Source: Apodospora peruviana
Lineage: Eukaryota; Ascomycota; Sordariomycetes; Sordariales; Lasiosphaeriaceae
DNA length: 64,000 bases
Assembly (NCBI GenBank): GCA_033439685.1
Contig: JAUEDM010000002.1
Location: 2,170,001-2,234,000 of the forward strand
Reading direction: 5' to 3'
The notes beneath the pieces are model-generated. The model did no database searches. It had not been told where the DNA came from and saw only the letters and a list, made by a program, of their open reading frames with translations. The position numbers were made by a program, and so were the translations under genes. Positions 23,400 to 34,937 of the stretch are shown one piece after another; position 1 is the stretch's first letter, and each line of letters begins with the position of its first letter.

Positions 23400-25622
23400 T
23401 CATATCCAAGCTCGAGCATCTCCACCGGGGGTTGTATCCCCTGTTCCTATCCTTCGGAGCGGTGCACTCATAGGCGGGCTCCTTAGTTCTCCGCCGCTGT
23501 TGGTCTTGCCAGTGGCGGTAGACGGCATGCCGAATCCAACGCCCCTAGGACTTGGAAGTTTCGCCGTCTTGACGGGACTGTAGACCGTTGGGCTAAGTGT
23601 TTCAACTGCCTTCTCTGAATCAGAGTCAGACTCGACAGCTGTGTCATCCTCCCCGTCACTTTCTCCATCGTCTGTCCTGGGTACCGGCGGGAGAGTCTTC
23701 ATCTTCGCGTTCTTGACAGGATCTCTCTTTGGGCTCTCGTCTGGGAGAGCTGGCTGCGCGTCGAAGCTGGTGTTCAAGGCTGCCGGGCGCCTGTTAGGCG
23801 AGAGTATCTTGTCTTTCTGAATATTTGGGCAGTCTAGGGTATGCACCTGGCCGTCCCCGGCGATCACTTTGTTCTGAGCGACGGGTGGCATGTCTTCCAC
23901 AGACGAAAGACGTAGCCCGATCTGCACCGTCGCTGACGAGATTAGTGATGAGTCTCGCCGATGTCGATTGGCAAGATTCCGCATGGATGGCGGCGGCTGG
24001 AGCCGGTCAGCTGCGGATTCTTTGGTATTCGGTGAGTATGTAGTAGCGGGTAAGAGTGTGACTGATTTGATACTGGGTGCGTTGTTTGGGAATAGTGAAT
24101 ATGACCGCTTGCGCATGTGGCCAATAGCAGGCGACATTGATGAGAGTTTTGCGGGCTCCGGTGTCCTGGGTATGATGGACGTGGGATAAACCGCATTTGA
24201 GCGGAGGGGATTGGGTCCCTGACCACTGTATGTTGATGATGGCGGGCGTCTCGCCTCCTCCTCTTTTTCGGTACTTATTAGGCTGGCGTCGCTATCCACG
24301 CGGCGTAAGCTTCCTGAGCCCGCAACAGGTTGCATCATATGCGCGTCATGAGAATCTTCGTCTCTCGGCTCGTAATGCCTGATTTTGTACTTTTGCCTCC
24401 TTCTCTCATACTCGGCAACCTTGTCCCTAGGACCAATAGTGGACAGAGTATTGGACTTCAGAAACAGGTAAAGCCCACCGGTCATGAGCCCCGAAACGTT
24501 GGCGACCACAGAGGCAATCATAGACAGCGTAAGCGCGTTCGAATTACCGCCTCGCTGATCTACAAAAGACATAACAAAGAAGTATGGAATCATGAAGCCC
24601 TAAATTGCGTGTTAGTGGCGGCTTGAAAATTGCTCACAGTCATCAGCAACTCACAGAAGATATAGCCCCAAGGGCCATGTAGTAGACCATTCTCGATGCG
24701 GCCACTCTTTCGGTCACTTCGATCTTAGTGCTGCGGTGCAGTCTCACAAAGACGATCACAACGCAGACCAGAAGAGTCGAGGTGATTCCCACAAGAACAG
24801 CGAAGCAACCAACAGAGTAGTGCGCCACAAACCAAAATAGAGAAGTCAGGCAGAAATTGGGAGACCGATCAAAGTTGGCCACGAGGAAGTTTGTGAGTAT
24901 CAGCAGACCAATAATGGTCAAGCAGATTGTCACAGTCCATTTTCCTCTTGGCGCAAACGGTTGTTTTTTCTGTAACCCTCTCATGGTGATCTCCAGTGCA
25001 AAGACCAACTGGATGTAGGGAACAATAAAAACAGCTGCAAATGGTCAGCGTTGGTTTCAGCGGGAATATCCTGGAGCTCCGTTCAACTTACCTGGCAGCA
25101 TCATTTGAGCGACCAGCGTGCAGCCCAGGCCAACAAGGGAGTCGAGCCCCGTTGACTGAGCAACTGCAAAGGTGATGCCTTGGACAACGATGCCGAAAGA
25201 GAGTACCAGTGGGAACACCTCCACCGCAGGCACAAATGTAAAGCCATTACGTCTAGAGAAATGTAAGCAACCGCAACCATCACCAGCACCCAGATCTCGC
25301 TTCTCCCGCCATCCTACCTGAACTTGAACTTCTTGTCATTCCTCCTCTTCCGGTAATATGAATCGATGAGGATACCCAGGGCGGTCGCAAAGGCGGTGAC
25401 CGTGTTGAAGGTAGCCAGGATGATGGTCGACGTCCTGATCGATTTGGCTGCCGCGAACCTGAACTCGTTTATGATCATCTGGTTCGTCGAGTTTGTTGCG
25501 GCCGACTGGAACAGCCTGTTCCCCGCTCCTCCGGTCGTGTTATTCTGCGGCGTCCAACTCGTGTCGCCCCGCGACTCCAACCACCAGACGCCCCCATCTG
25601 CATGTTGTTGTAATGGCGACAT
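23400..25622 (-). CDS. Putative seven-transmembrane protein with long cytoplasmic tail
   Basis: Four exons on the minus strand, 25622-25318, 25252-25092, 25034-24655 and 24599-23400, encode 681 residues. The N-terminus has no obvious signal peptide and carries sequons near residues 27 and 44. Seven hydrophobic segments follow, the first at about residues 66-88 (STIILATFNTVTAF..). The others centre on VLSFGIVVQGITFAV, LVAQMMLPAVFIVPYI (spliced), WTVTICLTIIGLLIL, VGCFAVLVGITSTLLVCVVIV, MVYYMALGAISSGFMIPYFFV (spliced) and ALTLSMIASVVANVSGLMTG. Two of them are rebuilt exactly across exon junctions, which supports the model. The remaining half, about 340 residues, is hydrophilic, rich in Ser and Pro, with an acidic Ser/Asp run near its end, so it is probably a phosphorylated cytoplasmic tail. 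The topology resembles fungal G-protein-coupled receptors but I recognise no class-defining motif, so the receptor role is inference. Confidence 0.78.
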
Positions 25623-28600
25623 TGGGCTTGTCGTAGCGACGCCCGCGAGGTTGGCGATGGCGATGAGCCGTAGCAGTGCCCTCGGACTCGTCGTCGTTAA
25701 GTCATCTATCCAAGTCGTCGATTCCCTGACACGTTCGTCGGCCGATGTGGGATGAAAGAAAGGGAGGGGGAGAACAGAGCAGCGAGTAAGGAGGAAAAGA
25801 CTGGAGTGTAATGGGAAGAACTCTACGGGACATTCCCGGACAAGGATGGCACACCTCTAGGCTCAACCACGGACCAGACGAAACAGTCCCTGAACCGTCC
25901 AGCACGCACACTCTTAGGAGCCCCAAGACTGGGAATAGAAACAGGGTCAGGGTCAGGAGTAGAGAGCCAATGGAGTGAGAGCAGAGGGGTGAACCAGATT
26001 GTTGATGACGGCAAGGGTCACACATACCAGGCCGCGAGACCCTTCCAGAAGAAGCTGGGGAGATAGCGAATGCATGACAAGTGATACGGCGCCCGCAGCG
26101 CAGTCCTGGTCGTCCTGTCGACAGGTGATGTGATGGGATGGTTCCCGCGCGGGCAGGCCAGAGCCGGCCAGGGATCAAGGCTGGAAGCCAGAGGTTGTGG
26201 AGCAGACAACCCCTGCACAACGCAGCTGTCGATAGCTTTCCCCAGGCCTTGAGCGGCCTGGAGACCGAGAGCCTCAGCCAGAGACTCTGAGGGCGTCCAC
26301 GGAGACGACAGGGATACGAAGAGGGAGAAGACGGCGATGGCCCACGCAGAGATGGCTCTTGGCGTCAGGTCGAACAGCGGGCAACAGATCTGAAGCCCGC
26401 AAGGGTCCGACGAACCAACCGCATCTCAAGATGTCGACTAGGAGATGGACGGCAAAGCAGGTTGATTGGAGTTGCTGAGGGCATGGGAGAGAACGTTTGG
26501 CTAGCGTCGGGCCTGTCGTCTGCAGTCCGTGCCTCCATCTCGAGTCTTGGAGGGTAGCATTTTGGCACGTTTCGTACCGAGAGGCTAAAGAGGTGCGCAG
26601 CGCCCGAAGAGGGATAGCGTTCTACTGGGATGCAGTGGAAAGGCATCGATCCGGCATTGGATCAAAGCCTTAGTGGGTTTGCAGCACTTGGGAAAGCTGC
26701 GCAGCTGTCCCAAGCTCACAGAGGCAAGAGGTGAACAGGTGAACAGACATTGTCGCAGCGTGGGGTTGAGGCAGTCATGACACAACCTCAGGTTTCGCCC
26801 CTTCTCGCGAAGACCCCTGTTCCCCTGTTGAGTGCCCCTTGACCGAGCATTCTTGCAGATGTCGCACTCCAAAAGGTGGGGTCAGAAGATGCCGCCTTCC
26901 CTTGGTAGGCTTAGTGGCAGTCGGTGGCGCACGGCAGGGGCTGCCCGGAGCCCTGTGGATATCAAACCGCCAAACCTTCCTTGCACGACGAGCCTCGACC
27001 GTCCCGACCGTCGACCGTCACTTCTGCCGCTTGCATCCCGCCATCACCAAGCACTGGCAATCGTGACAGGCAAGAAAGCCCTGCCTAGGTAGCAAGGGCT
27101 CATAACTCTGGACTCATCACTGGAAGGCCTCCCTCGACTTCCCCATCATCTCCGGCCGACCCGCCGCTTGGCCACTCACGATCCACCTCAGCCGCTATTT
27201 CTTTCTCTGCAGCCATTGCTTTGATGATCGTCGCGACCCATCAGCCTGTTCTTCTGGAATGCATCCGCGGTCCAGATACCCTCATAGTCGGCAGACTTTT
27301 CTTTGCTCTGGCTTGATGCTCACAGACCTCAAAAGACGGCATCAAAGTTGCCTCAGAATTGCCACTGCGCTTTTCGACATCAACCGCTCAATGCACGCGA
27401 GTTTTCTTTTCTCTGGACTCAACGAGAGTCGAGTCAAGTGAAGTTGTGGCAAACGGTTGTCAAAAGTGTCACGTCCGTTCTTGCGTCATCACACACAAGT
27501 CTGCGGCAACGTTCAGGTCCCCCTACGGCTCAGCCTAGTGGCCCCGATCCGCGGCCGTGATAGTAGGGACGGTATATTGTCCTACTGTTTGATGGAAACA
27601 GAAACATACCTCGCCCTTCTCACAGGAGAACGGGGTAGGTTTCCAGTCTCTGCTAATCAATCAGTCATTGGTCGTGCTTGGTGATCAACTCCAATGGAGG
27701 CCAAAGTGGTGGGGTTTTCTCCAAGATACCCCAGCCAGCTCTTGACACAGACCGTGTATCAAGATCCGGAAATCTCTTTCCCTATGACTAGCTCGGCCGG
27801 GGATGTCTAGTTTTCCTTTGCGAAGCTACTCCTACCCGTGCTTTTCTTTCATTGGCTCCGACTCGGCTCTTTTTGTCTCGTCCATTGCCGCGGGCAAAAG
27901 CCGTGCCCTAAGGGCTCATAGCATCTCTTGATGGGATGGGATCTCGTCGCATCTCAGAGCGTACTAGAATATACTCCTAGTGCATTCGGCGTGACGGCCC
28001 GAGACATGGTCCTGTGTGTTGAAGATTTGCTCATCCCACCTCTCTTGGCTCGCTGGATCGTCCTTGGAACATCAGGGTTCTCACTGGGAAGTTGCCTTTC
28101 AGCTCGCCTCTCGACATCGAAGTGACAGCCGTTAGGATCTGGAGTCTGAATGTCATCACCAGGTGGCTGTCACCCGATCCCATGGTAGGAAAATTTTTGG
28201 AAAGAGTCTCCATCTTTTGGTTCATACGAATCACCTCAGGGCCTCGTCACACTTGTCCCAGCCCCTGGGCGTGGTGGAATGTGCCTCAAGCTACCACCTA
28301 CCCACGAGAGGTCACTCCACACACACAGGCGGAAGCTCGGACAATTACTGCAAAGGAACGTAAGGATTCCGAAATTATAATATAATGGGATTCCGATAAG
28401 GAGGGTCGTGCAGGCATGGTTACACGTCCCTGGACCCTGCGATATTTGCCGGTTTTATGATTAAATTCATATCCATAAGGCATTGAGTCTGGGGAGATGG
28501 TGTGGTTATCTGCATTCCCAAGCACAACTTACGAGGGGAAGATAAAAGTCTGCTGTTTATTGTTAGCTTGCCATCCTGCCGGCCATGCTATCATAGGTAT

Positions 28601-29954
28601 CGTGACTGTGTCGTGATCGCAGAGTATTCTTGTGCAGATAGGGTATGGCTGAAACTTAGCTACGACGACAAAGTCTCCCACTCTTCATCACAACCCTTTC
28701 TCAACACCACACACACACACACATACCGCCACTGCCAACTAAGAAAACCAGACACCCACCATCTGTCACGGCGGCAAATATACTTGGACAATCTGCCGGT
28801 TTTGTTCTCCTGCCAGGACAGTGGGTGGCCAATACGCAAGTGATACGGTCAAATGGGGTTGAATTAACCAGTCCTATTTTGTAGATTCTCGTCTCTTGCG
28901 GGATAGATGAGCGTGATGTGAGTTTCAGTATCTCTGCTCCATCCGGGCCAATTTAACCGATTCTCATGCTGCCAAGCCGCGATCCTGATCATATGAGAGA
29001 TATCAGTATGTCGATAACAGGTGGATGGCCGTGGCTGTCTGTCTACCGATCTTTCAACAGGTTGTCAAGAAAGCCCTTGGGTGGCGTGTCGAAGAAAATA
29101 CCTAGGGCGCTGCTCATGTGGCGGTTCACGCTGCCCAATGTTCATAGAGCCTATTCGATGCCAACCCTCTCTTGAGCTAAAAATAGTAGGTTTTTGTAAT
29201 TGAAAGAAAATGAGTGATATCTGCCCGGGTTATTACTGCGTAAATGTTGTTCATCAAACGGCCAATCATCAACATTTAGCGAATTTCTGAGATAGGATAT
29301 GGAGCTCACGTATACAAGCAGCGAGCCAAACTTGAACAGCGGCAATACACTCAGATGCCGATGAAGAATTTTGATATCATTCGGTCGTCATCATCAGGGT
29401 GTTCAAGAATCCATGGGCCCTTTTGAGTGTACCAGTCTCACGGCGAACCCTTGCTGTACCTGCATCCTAGCGATAGAGAGATTTTACTAAACTAAGACTG
29501 CGATAAGATGGTAACAACGCGATTTGACCTATTCGCAAATCGGTATACCTATGCGTAATTCCCCATGCAAGCCACCCGAATGGAGGAGATATCATCTGCA
29601 CCGCTATGGCAGACCGGTAGGAAGATCTCAACAGGAACATCTCACACGGAAGTTCAAAAATACCTATGGTTGCATGCTATGTGATGTAGAACGTTGGCTT
29701 GATCGAAAACGCCACGCACGCGGAAACTAAGCTTATTACATACCTACATAAACGGTGGCTCAAGACCTTCACACTCAAGCTTAAACTAACTTTTCCATCT
29801 TTTAATCCAACCATCGCCGCAATTGAGGTGAGAAATGAACTCACTCCACAGTCGTTAAAGCCCAAGCTTAACCCAACTTATCCCATGCTCACGGTCATTT
29901 CGCAACAACACACTCAAACTAGGTTGCCAGAAACGCATGTCGTGTGTCCGGCTC
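25623..29954. other. Gene-poor region upstream of the seven-transmembrane gene
   Basis: About 4.3 kb with no supportable coding sequence. The left end must carry the promoter of the seven-transmembrane gene on the minus strand, and the right end the 3' UTR of the EBP-like gene. Base composition becomes more AT-rich towards 28.4-29.9 kb. A short CA run lies near 28710. Nothing else stands out. Confidence 0.55.
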
Positions 29955-31099
29955 CTATTTTGTCTTCTTCGTCTTCTGCGAAGCACTGCGGACCCTGAAG
30001 GCGTCGAGAACGTCGGTAGAGGCATGATAGATGGCGTAGGCCGGGATAAAGACCCAGAGCATGTTGAAAAAGACCAAGTATACCCAGAGATACATGAAGT
30101 TGCTGGTGTCGAGATTCACGTTGCCCGTCAGCCATTCAGGGCAGAAGGTCATCCAACCTGTTTGTTGAAAATAAGTCAGACGAGGACTCGTACGCGACCA
30201 GAAAGCAGAACCCATTGGATTGACGACAATAACCGTAAAGGTGTGATGAGATATGAAAAAGGTTCAGGAGAAAAATGCGACAGACACCAAAACATACCGC
30301 CATATATTTCCGCTGTAGCGAGCATGATCATGGTGATGTTGGCACGGGGGTTCTTCATTGCGATGTCGTAGCACACCAGACACGCCATGGGCCCGACAAC
30401 GAACACCGTCAAGAGTTCGAGGCTCACAACGCCCTTTCAGAAGAGGGGTTAGCCATTGTATTCAATAACAAACGCCTGGAAAACGATTTGATATGCCCAA
30501 GGCTAACATGAGAGCAATCACTAGAGACTCATCCATCCACCCATATTCTCACCAACTTGTTGACTTCCGGTTGCTCGCCCTTACACAAGATCTGGCACCC
30601 ACGCACCAAATCCCACCCCACCAATAAACAACACAACCTCCTGTCCCTCCTCAAAAAAACTGTTATCAAACGAAAGCAAACTCACCAAATCAACACCCGC
30701 CCACCTCAGATCAGCATTGGCATAAACCATCCAAAGATTCGCAAACGGATTCCCCGTAGCAGCCTGCGACCCATGCACCACACTGTTGGCATCATACCCT
30801 AAATAGTTGTGCGGATTCGGAAAGTAGCCAGCAGCAGCAACCCCTTTCTTATTATCCACCGTGGTCCACGAGAAGAAGCAATGGTACAGAAAGCTGCCCT
30901 CCAGAAAGAAATGAATCAGCGCGTCAAACGCGTGCCAGACAAACAGGAACCGCAACGACCCCGGTGTCACGGCAGGATCGAGCACGGCGCGTGAGAGCGC
31001 CAGCGCCGCGAACAGGATCACGAGCGTCGAGGCCAGCGAGATGAGCGTGGTTTTGTCGAACAGGTCGACCGGTAGCGAGTCCAGGAAGGAGGAAGACAT
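29955..31099 (-). CDS. Emopamil-binding protein (EXPERA domain), sterol isomerase-like
   Basis: Three exons on the minus strand, 31099-30686, 30433-30298 and 30157-29955, encode 250 residues. After an N-terminal membrane segment (LASTLVILFAALALSRAV), the EXPERA domain shows HAFDALIHFFLEGSFLYH, matching the His-x3-Glu pattern of the EBP active-site region. Next come RWAGVDLGVVSLELLTVFVVGPMA (second Glu, across the first exon junction), ATAEIYGGWMTFCPEW (across the second) and YLWVYLVFFNMLWVFIPAY. The C-terminus is basic (SQKTKKTK), compatible with ER retention. EBP proteins catalyse sterol delta8-delta7 isomerisation in animals and plants. Ascomycetes use unrelated ERG2 for ergosterol, so the substrate here is uncertain. 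First intron 252 nt, longer than most in this window. Confidence 0.88.
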
Positions 31100-31659
31100 G
31101 ATGTCTGTCTGTCTTATCTGTCTGTCGGGAAATTGGTTACCGTATTTTGCTGGAAATGGTTGAATTCGAACAAGCCGCGCCTTGCGGATATAAGTTTATA
31201 TGGTTGCCCAGAGAGAAAAAAGTAGCCAAGTGATCGAGGTCGTCGTGAAGCGCAGGAGCCGCTTAGTAATCTGTGCATCAGGTTACCAGAAGACCGCCAA
31301 GACGGGTGTTATTAAGGTAGCTGCAGCCAAGGCGCCACCACCTTGCTATTTCCGGAAATACTGCTCGTTGAAGGATTCAAGATCAATTTTACACCAGCAT
31401 CACCGGGCAATAGCGGCTGAATAAAACACAAATCACAAATGCTAGAGGCACAATAAGTTGGTGGGCGAAGGCCAATTGATTTTGCCTAGCTATCTATGAG
31501 AAGCCAATGCAGGGGTATGATATCTGATACAGCTCCTCCTGATTATCCCACCAAATCCACCATCGTCAAAACGCCTTCCCAAGAAGTGTCTTCCATGATG
31601 AAGTCGTCATCCTGTCATGATCTCGTCAAGTCGAAAAGGGTGCGAAAGATGAATGGCGC
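31100..31659. other. Intergenic region between grg-1 and the EBP-like gene
   Basis: Both neighbours are on the minus strand, so this holds the grg-1 3' UTR and the promoter and leader of the EBP-like gene. I see no additional gene in it. Confidence 0.6.
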
Positions 31660-31929
31660 TTAGTGGGTAGCAGCCTGCTTGTTGGCTTCGGCCGAAGCGT
31701 CGTTCTTGTGCTCGGAAGCCTTGTCGGAGACGGCGTCACCGGCAGCGGAGAGACTGTGAGAGTTAGCATGCGAAATGAAGCAAAAGATGGCGAGCAGATG
31801 AGCTTACCGAGTGCCGACGCCCTGGTTGGAGTCCTTGGCGACGTTCTTGTTGGCCTCCTTGGAAGCGGCGTCGGTCGCGGAGTTGACCTTGTCAGCGACG
31901 TAGTTGCCGGCGTTCTTGATGGTGTCCAT
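31660..31929 (-). CDS. grg-1: Glucose-repressible protein GRG-1 / CCG-1
   Basis: Two exons on the minus strand, 31929-31808 and 31753-31660, encode 71 residues, the usual length of this family. The protein opens MDTIKNAGNYVADKVNSATD, continues with SKEANKNVAKDSNQGVGTR and ends DASAEANKQAATH: small, hydrophilic, with Lys/Ala/Asp heptad-like repeats resembling stress-type helical proteins. In Neurospora the homologous transcript is one of the most abundant under carbon starvation, is repressed by glucose and is clock- and light-controlled; the biochemical role is unknown. The leader immediately upstream is CA/CT-rich, lacks G runs and contains CCACTTTCACA twice, as expected for a highly translated mRNA. 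A TATA box lies about 140 nt upstream of the ATG. Confidence 0.92.
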
Positions 31930-34865
31930 GATGATTGATGGTGTTTGTTGATGAGAGGTTTGTGTGAAAGTGGTTTTATTGTTTGTGAAAGTGGCTTTGT
32001 GGTGATTGTTTGAGTTGCTTGATGATGAGAAAAGAAGAAAGGTTCTTGGAGGGATGGGAATTGGAGATTATATACACCTGGAGGATGGGCAGAAACCGCA
32101 AGCAGGTAGGAGGAGGAGGGGCAGGCGCACATGTGAATAAACGACGGTTACGTCATCGTCAACTTGGGACAACCGCGGTAGGGTTGCCGCCGGCCGCGTT
32201 GCGGCGTTGACCCTTGAGCCGCCTCAGGCCCCGAGCCTTCCATCCACAATGCAGGCAGTTCGCTGTTTGACCATTGAGGTACATAGCTACATTCTTTCCC
32301 ACACATGCAAATGACCATGGAGGCTGCGGACAGGGAAACTGCCTCATTGCAAAGCCCGCGTGACGTCAGTTCGTCCGGTCGAAACATCGGAACAGTTCCA
32401 CATGTGGACGGCACTTGCGCACCTCAGATCTGCCTGGGAAGAGTCACGAGCCACAGGCCATCGCAGTAGTCCGCACTAGGGATTGGAGTAAAACATTCGC
32501 GACGGCCAGATGTTGCGTTGCACCGAGATCCACGAGGGCCCCTCCAAATCAGATCTAGCTTCACACATAGGGAAGAGCCGTCCAGTTTTAGAAAGGTAAA
32601 GGCCCAGACCGCTGCCCGCTGTGACCTGTCGTGTCTTCATCGTTCTGCGTGTAGCCTTTGCCGAATTTCAGTCAATGTTTGGTCTTTCCATTTGCCCACC
32701 CAGAGCTGTCCGCAAACGGAAAGCGCGGGCTTGTCAAATCAGATTTACCGCATCCCTGGCTCGCCTACCCTTGTCACTGACGCAAGATGGAAACTGCAGA
32801 GGCTTTCTATTGGACAATATACCACACTGCATGCAGAATGACGCAACCACTTTTCTTCGCGGGGTCTTGTGGGGGCGAAGCAATGACATAATGCTATTTG
32901 GACGTCGATTGGGACAGAAGAAACACGACTTAAAATGGCATATGATGAATGATGCGATTTTCGATGCTGGAATTGATCCAAAGATACGCAAATCCCATAT
33001 GTCATTGTCGCCAGAGTGGCGGTGATTTTGGTGATTTTGGTGGTGGCCTGCCTCATCAGCCGGTGGAACTTTGCTACTTGCAAGTCACTGCCCGCTTGGT
33101 TGTTCACGGGAAGGAGAGACTTGCAGCAGAGTGTTCGACTTCCTGCCTAGCGTAGACTCCTCCATAATGAAATCGGCGATCTGGTTCAATGCAGCTTCTC
33201 AACGGGTCACGAGAAGGGACGCATTTAGCGATCCGTGACTGCCTGCATCCACAATCCCAAGTTACCAACCAACAGGAACCTCGTGATCTTGTCCACCGGA
33301 GCACCTGCTCCCCAACGACATTGAGCTATTGTGTAGCGCCTGCTGTACCGTGTGTACCTTACCTAAACGCCTCGGGCTATCCAATGCACGCCATGTCTGG
33401 ATCAGCCGAGCGTGCTTCCCTTTGGAAGCCGCGCGTTGCTTGCCTTCACGACTCCTTCTACTACTTTCACCCCATAATAGCTTCATTACTTTTCGCCTCG
33501 AGCCCGTGGGGTCGTATGGTGCGAGAATAAGTGCATTGTCCGCAGGACAAGGCCACCTTGGCAAGATGATCACGAGCTTTCGCCGACCCGCCCGTGATGG
33601 GCGGAGCCAGTTTCGACGACTCTCTCCGTCTACCTGGCATCCAATAATCAAGTGGTTGGTTGGTTGACAGGGCAACACGGGTTGATTTGTTGGTTGTCCT
33701 AGCCAGTTAGCATGTTGCGTGACTACTTTGACCGACACTAGCACGCGGGAGCCCGTTTCGGTTTACCGAGCCATTCTCTCCGTCGGGAGCACCCCCGGCC
33801 GCATGCTTCCGTGGTCGGATCCAGAGCAGATTCGGCAGTCGAGCACGCCGCCGGAGCTAGCCAGGAAGTGGTTCCATATTCCATATTCGGGAAAAACCAT
33901 GGGCACGACATACCACAGAGTTCGGCGCACAAATGAAGATGCGAAGGTTCGGTTCTAGTCCTCCACCGGCCTAAACGCTTTCTGGTAGGCGAGTTAGGTA
34001 GGAGATTCCAGGTTACCTATTGTCGTACATGCACCTGCGGGACTTTAGTTCTCCTCGTAACGTGGACCTCGTTCAAGGTCGGATGTCCAACCGCGGACTT
34101 TGAAGATGAACCAACCAGGTTACGGTCAATTTGTCAAAGGGTCGAGGTTAGGGCGACCGCAAACACTCCGACCTAACGTGTCCGATCAGACTTAGATTCC
34201 GGACTTTTATTCTCAGAGGTGACCTCCCAGCGTGGCCAACTATTCCAACCAGACCACGTTCTTGTCATATTGGACTCGTCGTGGCTTGCTTTCATACAAC
34301 GTCCTGTCCGTCGACGACGCACAGTTCGTCGCCATTCTTGGGTTTGTCCATGACACCCAATCAGTTGGTGACCACTCCGGAAGTCAGTGCCGATTACTTT
34401 ATTCCCTTGTCCGTCACTCTAGCCTGTCTGATCCTCTACGCGCGAGGTCCCCTACATCCGGGTCAATAGCAGTTCCTTCAAGTTGAGATGCCGCAACAAG
34501 AGGACCCCGAAAAGTTATATTGGGCTTATTGGGGTGTGTTATTTGTATTCTTGCAAGAAACTCCCCACTCCGATCCAACGTGTTCACCCAATGTCAATAC
34601 TGGGTCAGTCCGTCCTTTCAATCCTTGGAAGTTTGCCGGTCTGTTTGCTCCCATCCGGATGACCGGAAACCGCTAGAGAGGTTGTTGATTGACGGTGTCT
34701 GGCAGGAGCCATACATAGGTACCCGGTAGGTCCCACGGCTGGACACAACGTGTGCATTCTTCCCCTTCGACCTCACCTTCCTTCCGCAACAAGCAGACAG
34801 AAGGCCCTTGACAGTTTGAAATATTGATGCCGTCTTCCAACAAATCACCTGGTACAACGGAAAAC
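31930..34865. other. Gene-poor region between grg-1 and tRNA-Glu
   Basis: The first 300 bases are the grg-1 leader and promoter. The rest contains no supportable protein gene. Near 34.0-34.7 kb the sequence gives short open stretches in changing frames with some hydrophobic residues, but no family similarity that I can recognise. Confidence 0.5.
32068..32074 (-). promoter_or_regulatory. TATA box of grg-1
   Basis: A TATATAA heptamer on the minus strand lies about 140 nt upstream of the grg-1 ATG. It is followed by a CT/CA-rich leader. A CTGGAG hexamer on the plus strand at 32078-32083 fits the CreA/Cre-1 consensus SYGGRG, but that consensus is short and a chance match is possible. Confidence 0.6.
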
Positions 34866-34937
34866 ACCCCTCTGGTGTATCGGTTAACATAGCGGATTCT
34901 CATTCCGCGGCGCAGGGTTCGACTCCCTGGGGGGGTA
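34866..34937 (+). tRNA. tRNA-Glu (anticodon CTC)
   Basis: A complete cloverleaf can be drawn. The seven-base acceptor stem 34866-34872 pairs with 34930-34936 (one T-G pair) and the discriminator is A. The D-arm stem is GTGT/ACAT around ATCGGTTA. The anticodon stem is GCGGA/TCCGC with loop TTCTCAT, and the T-arm is CAGGG/CCCTG with loop TTCGACT. Both internal promoter boxes are present (A box around TGGTGTATCGG, B box GGTTCGACTCC). There is no intron. A TTTT at 34942-34945 can serve as the Pol III terminator. Confidence 0.88.

Noticed and set aside
34232..34700. Possible broken gene with hydrophobic stretches in shifting frames
   Set aside because: No recognisable family and no consistent splice signals link the pieces.
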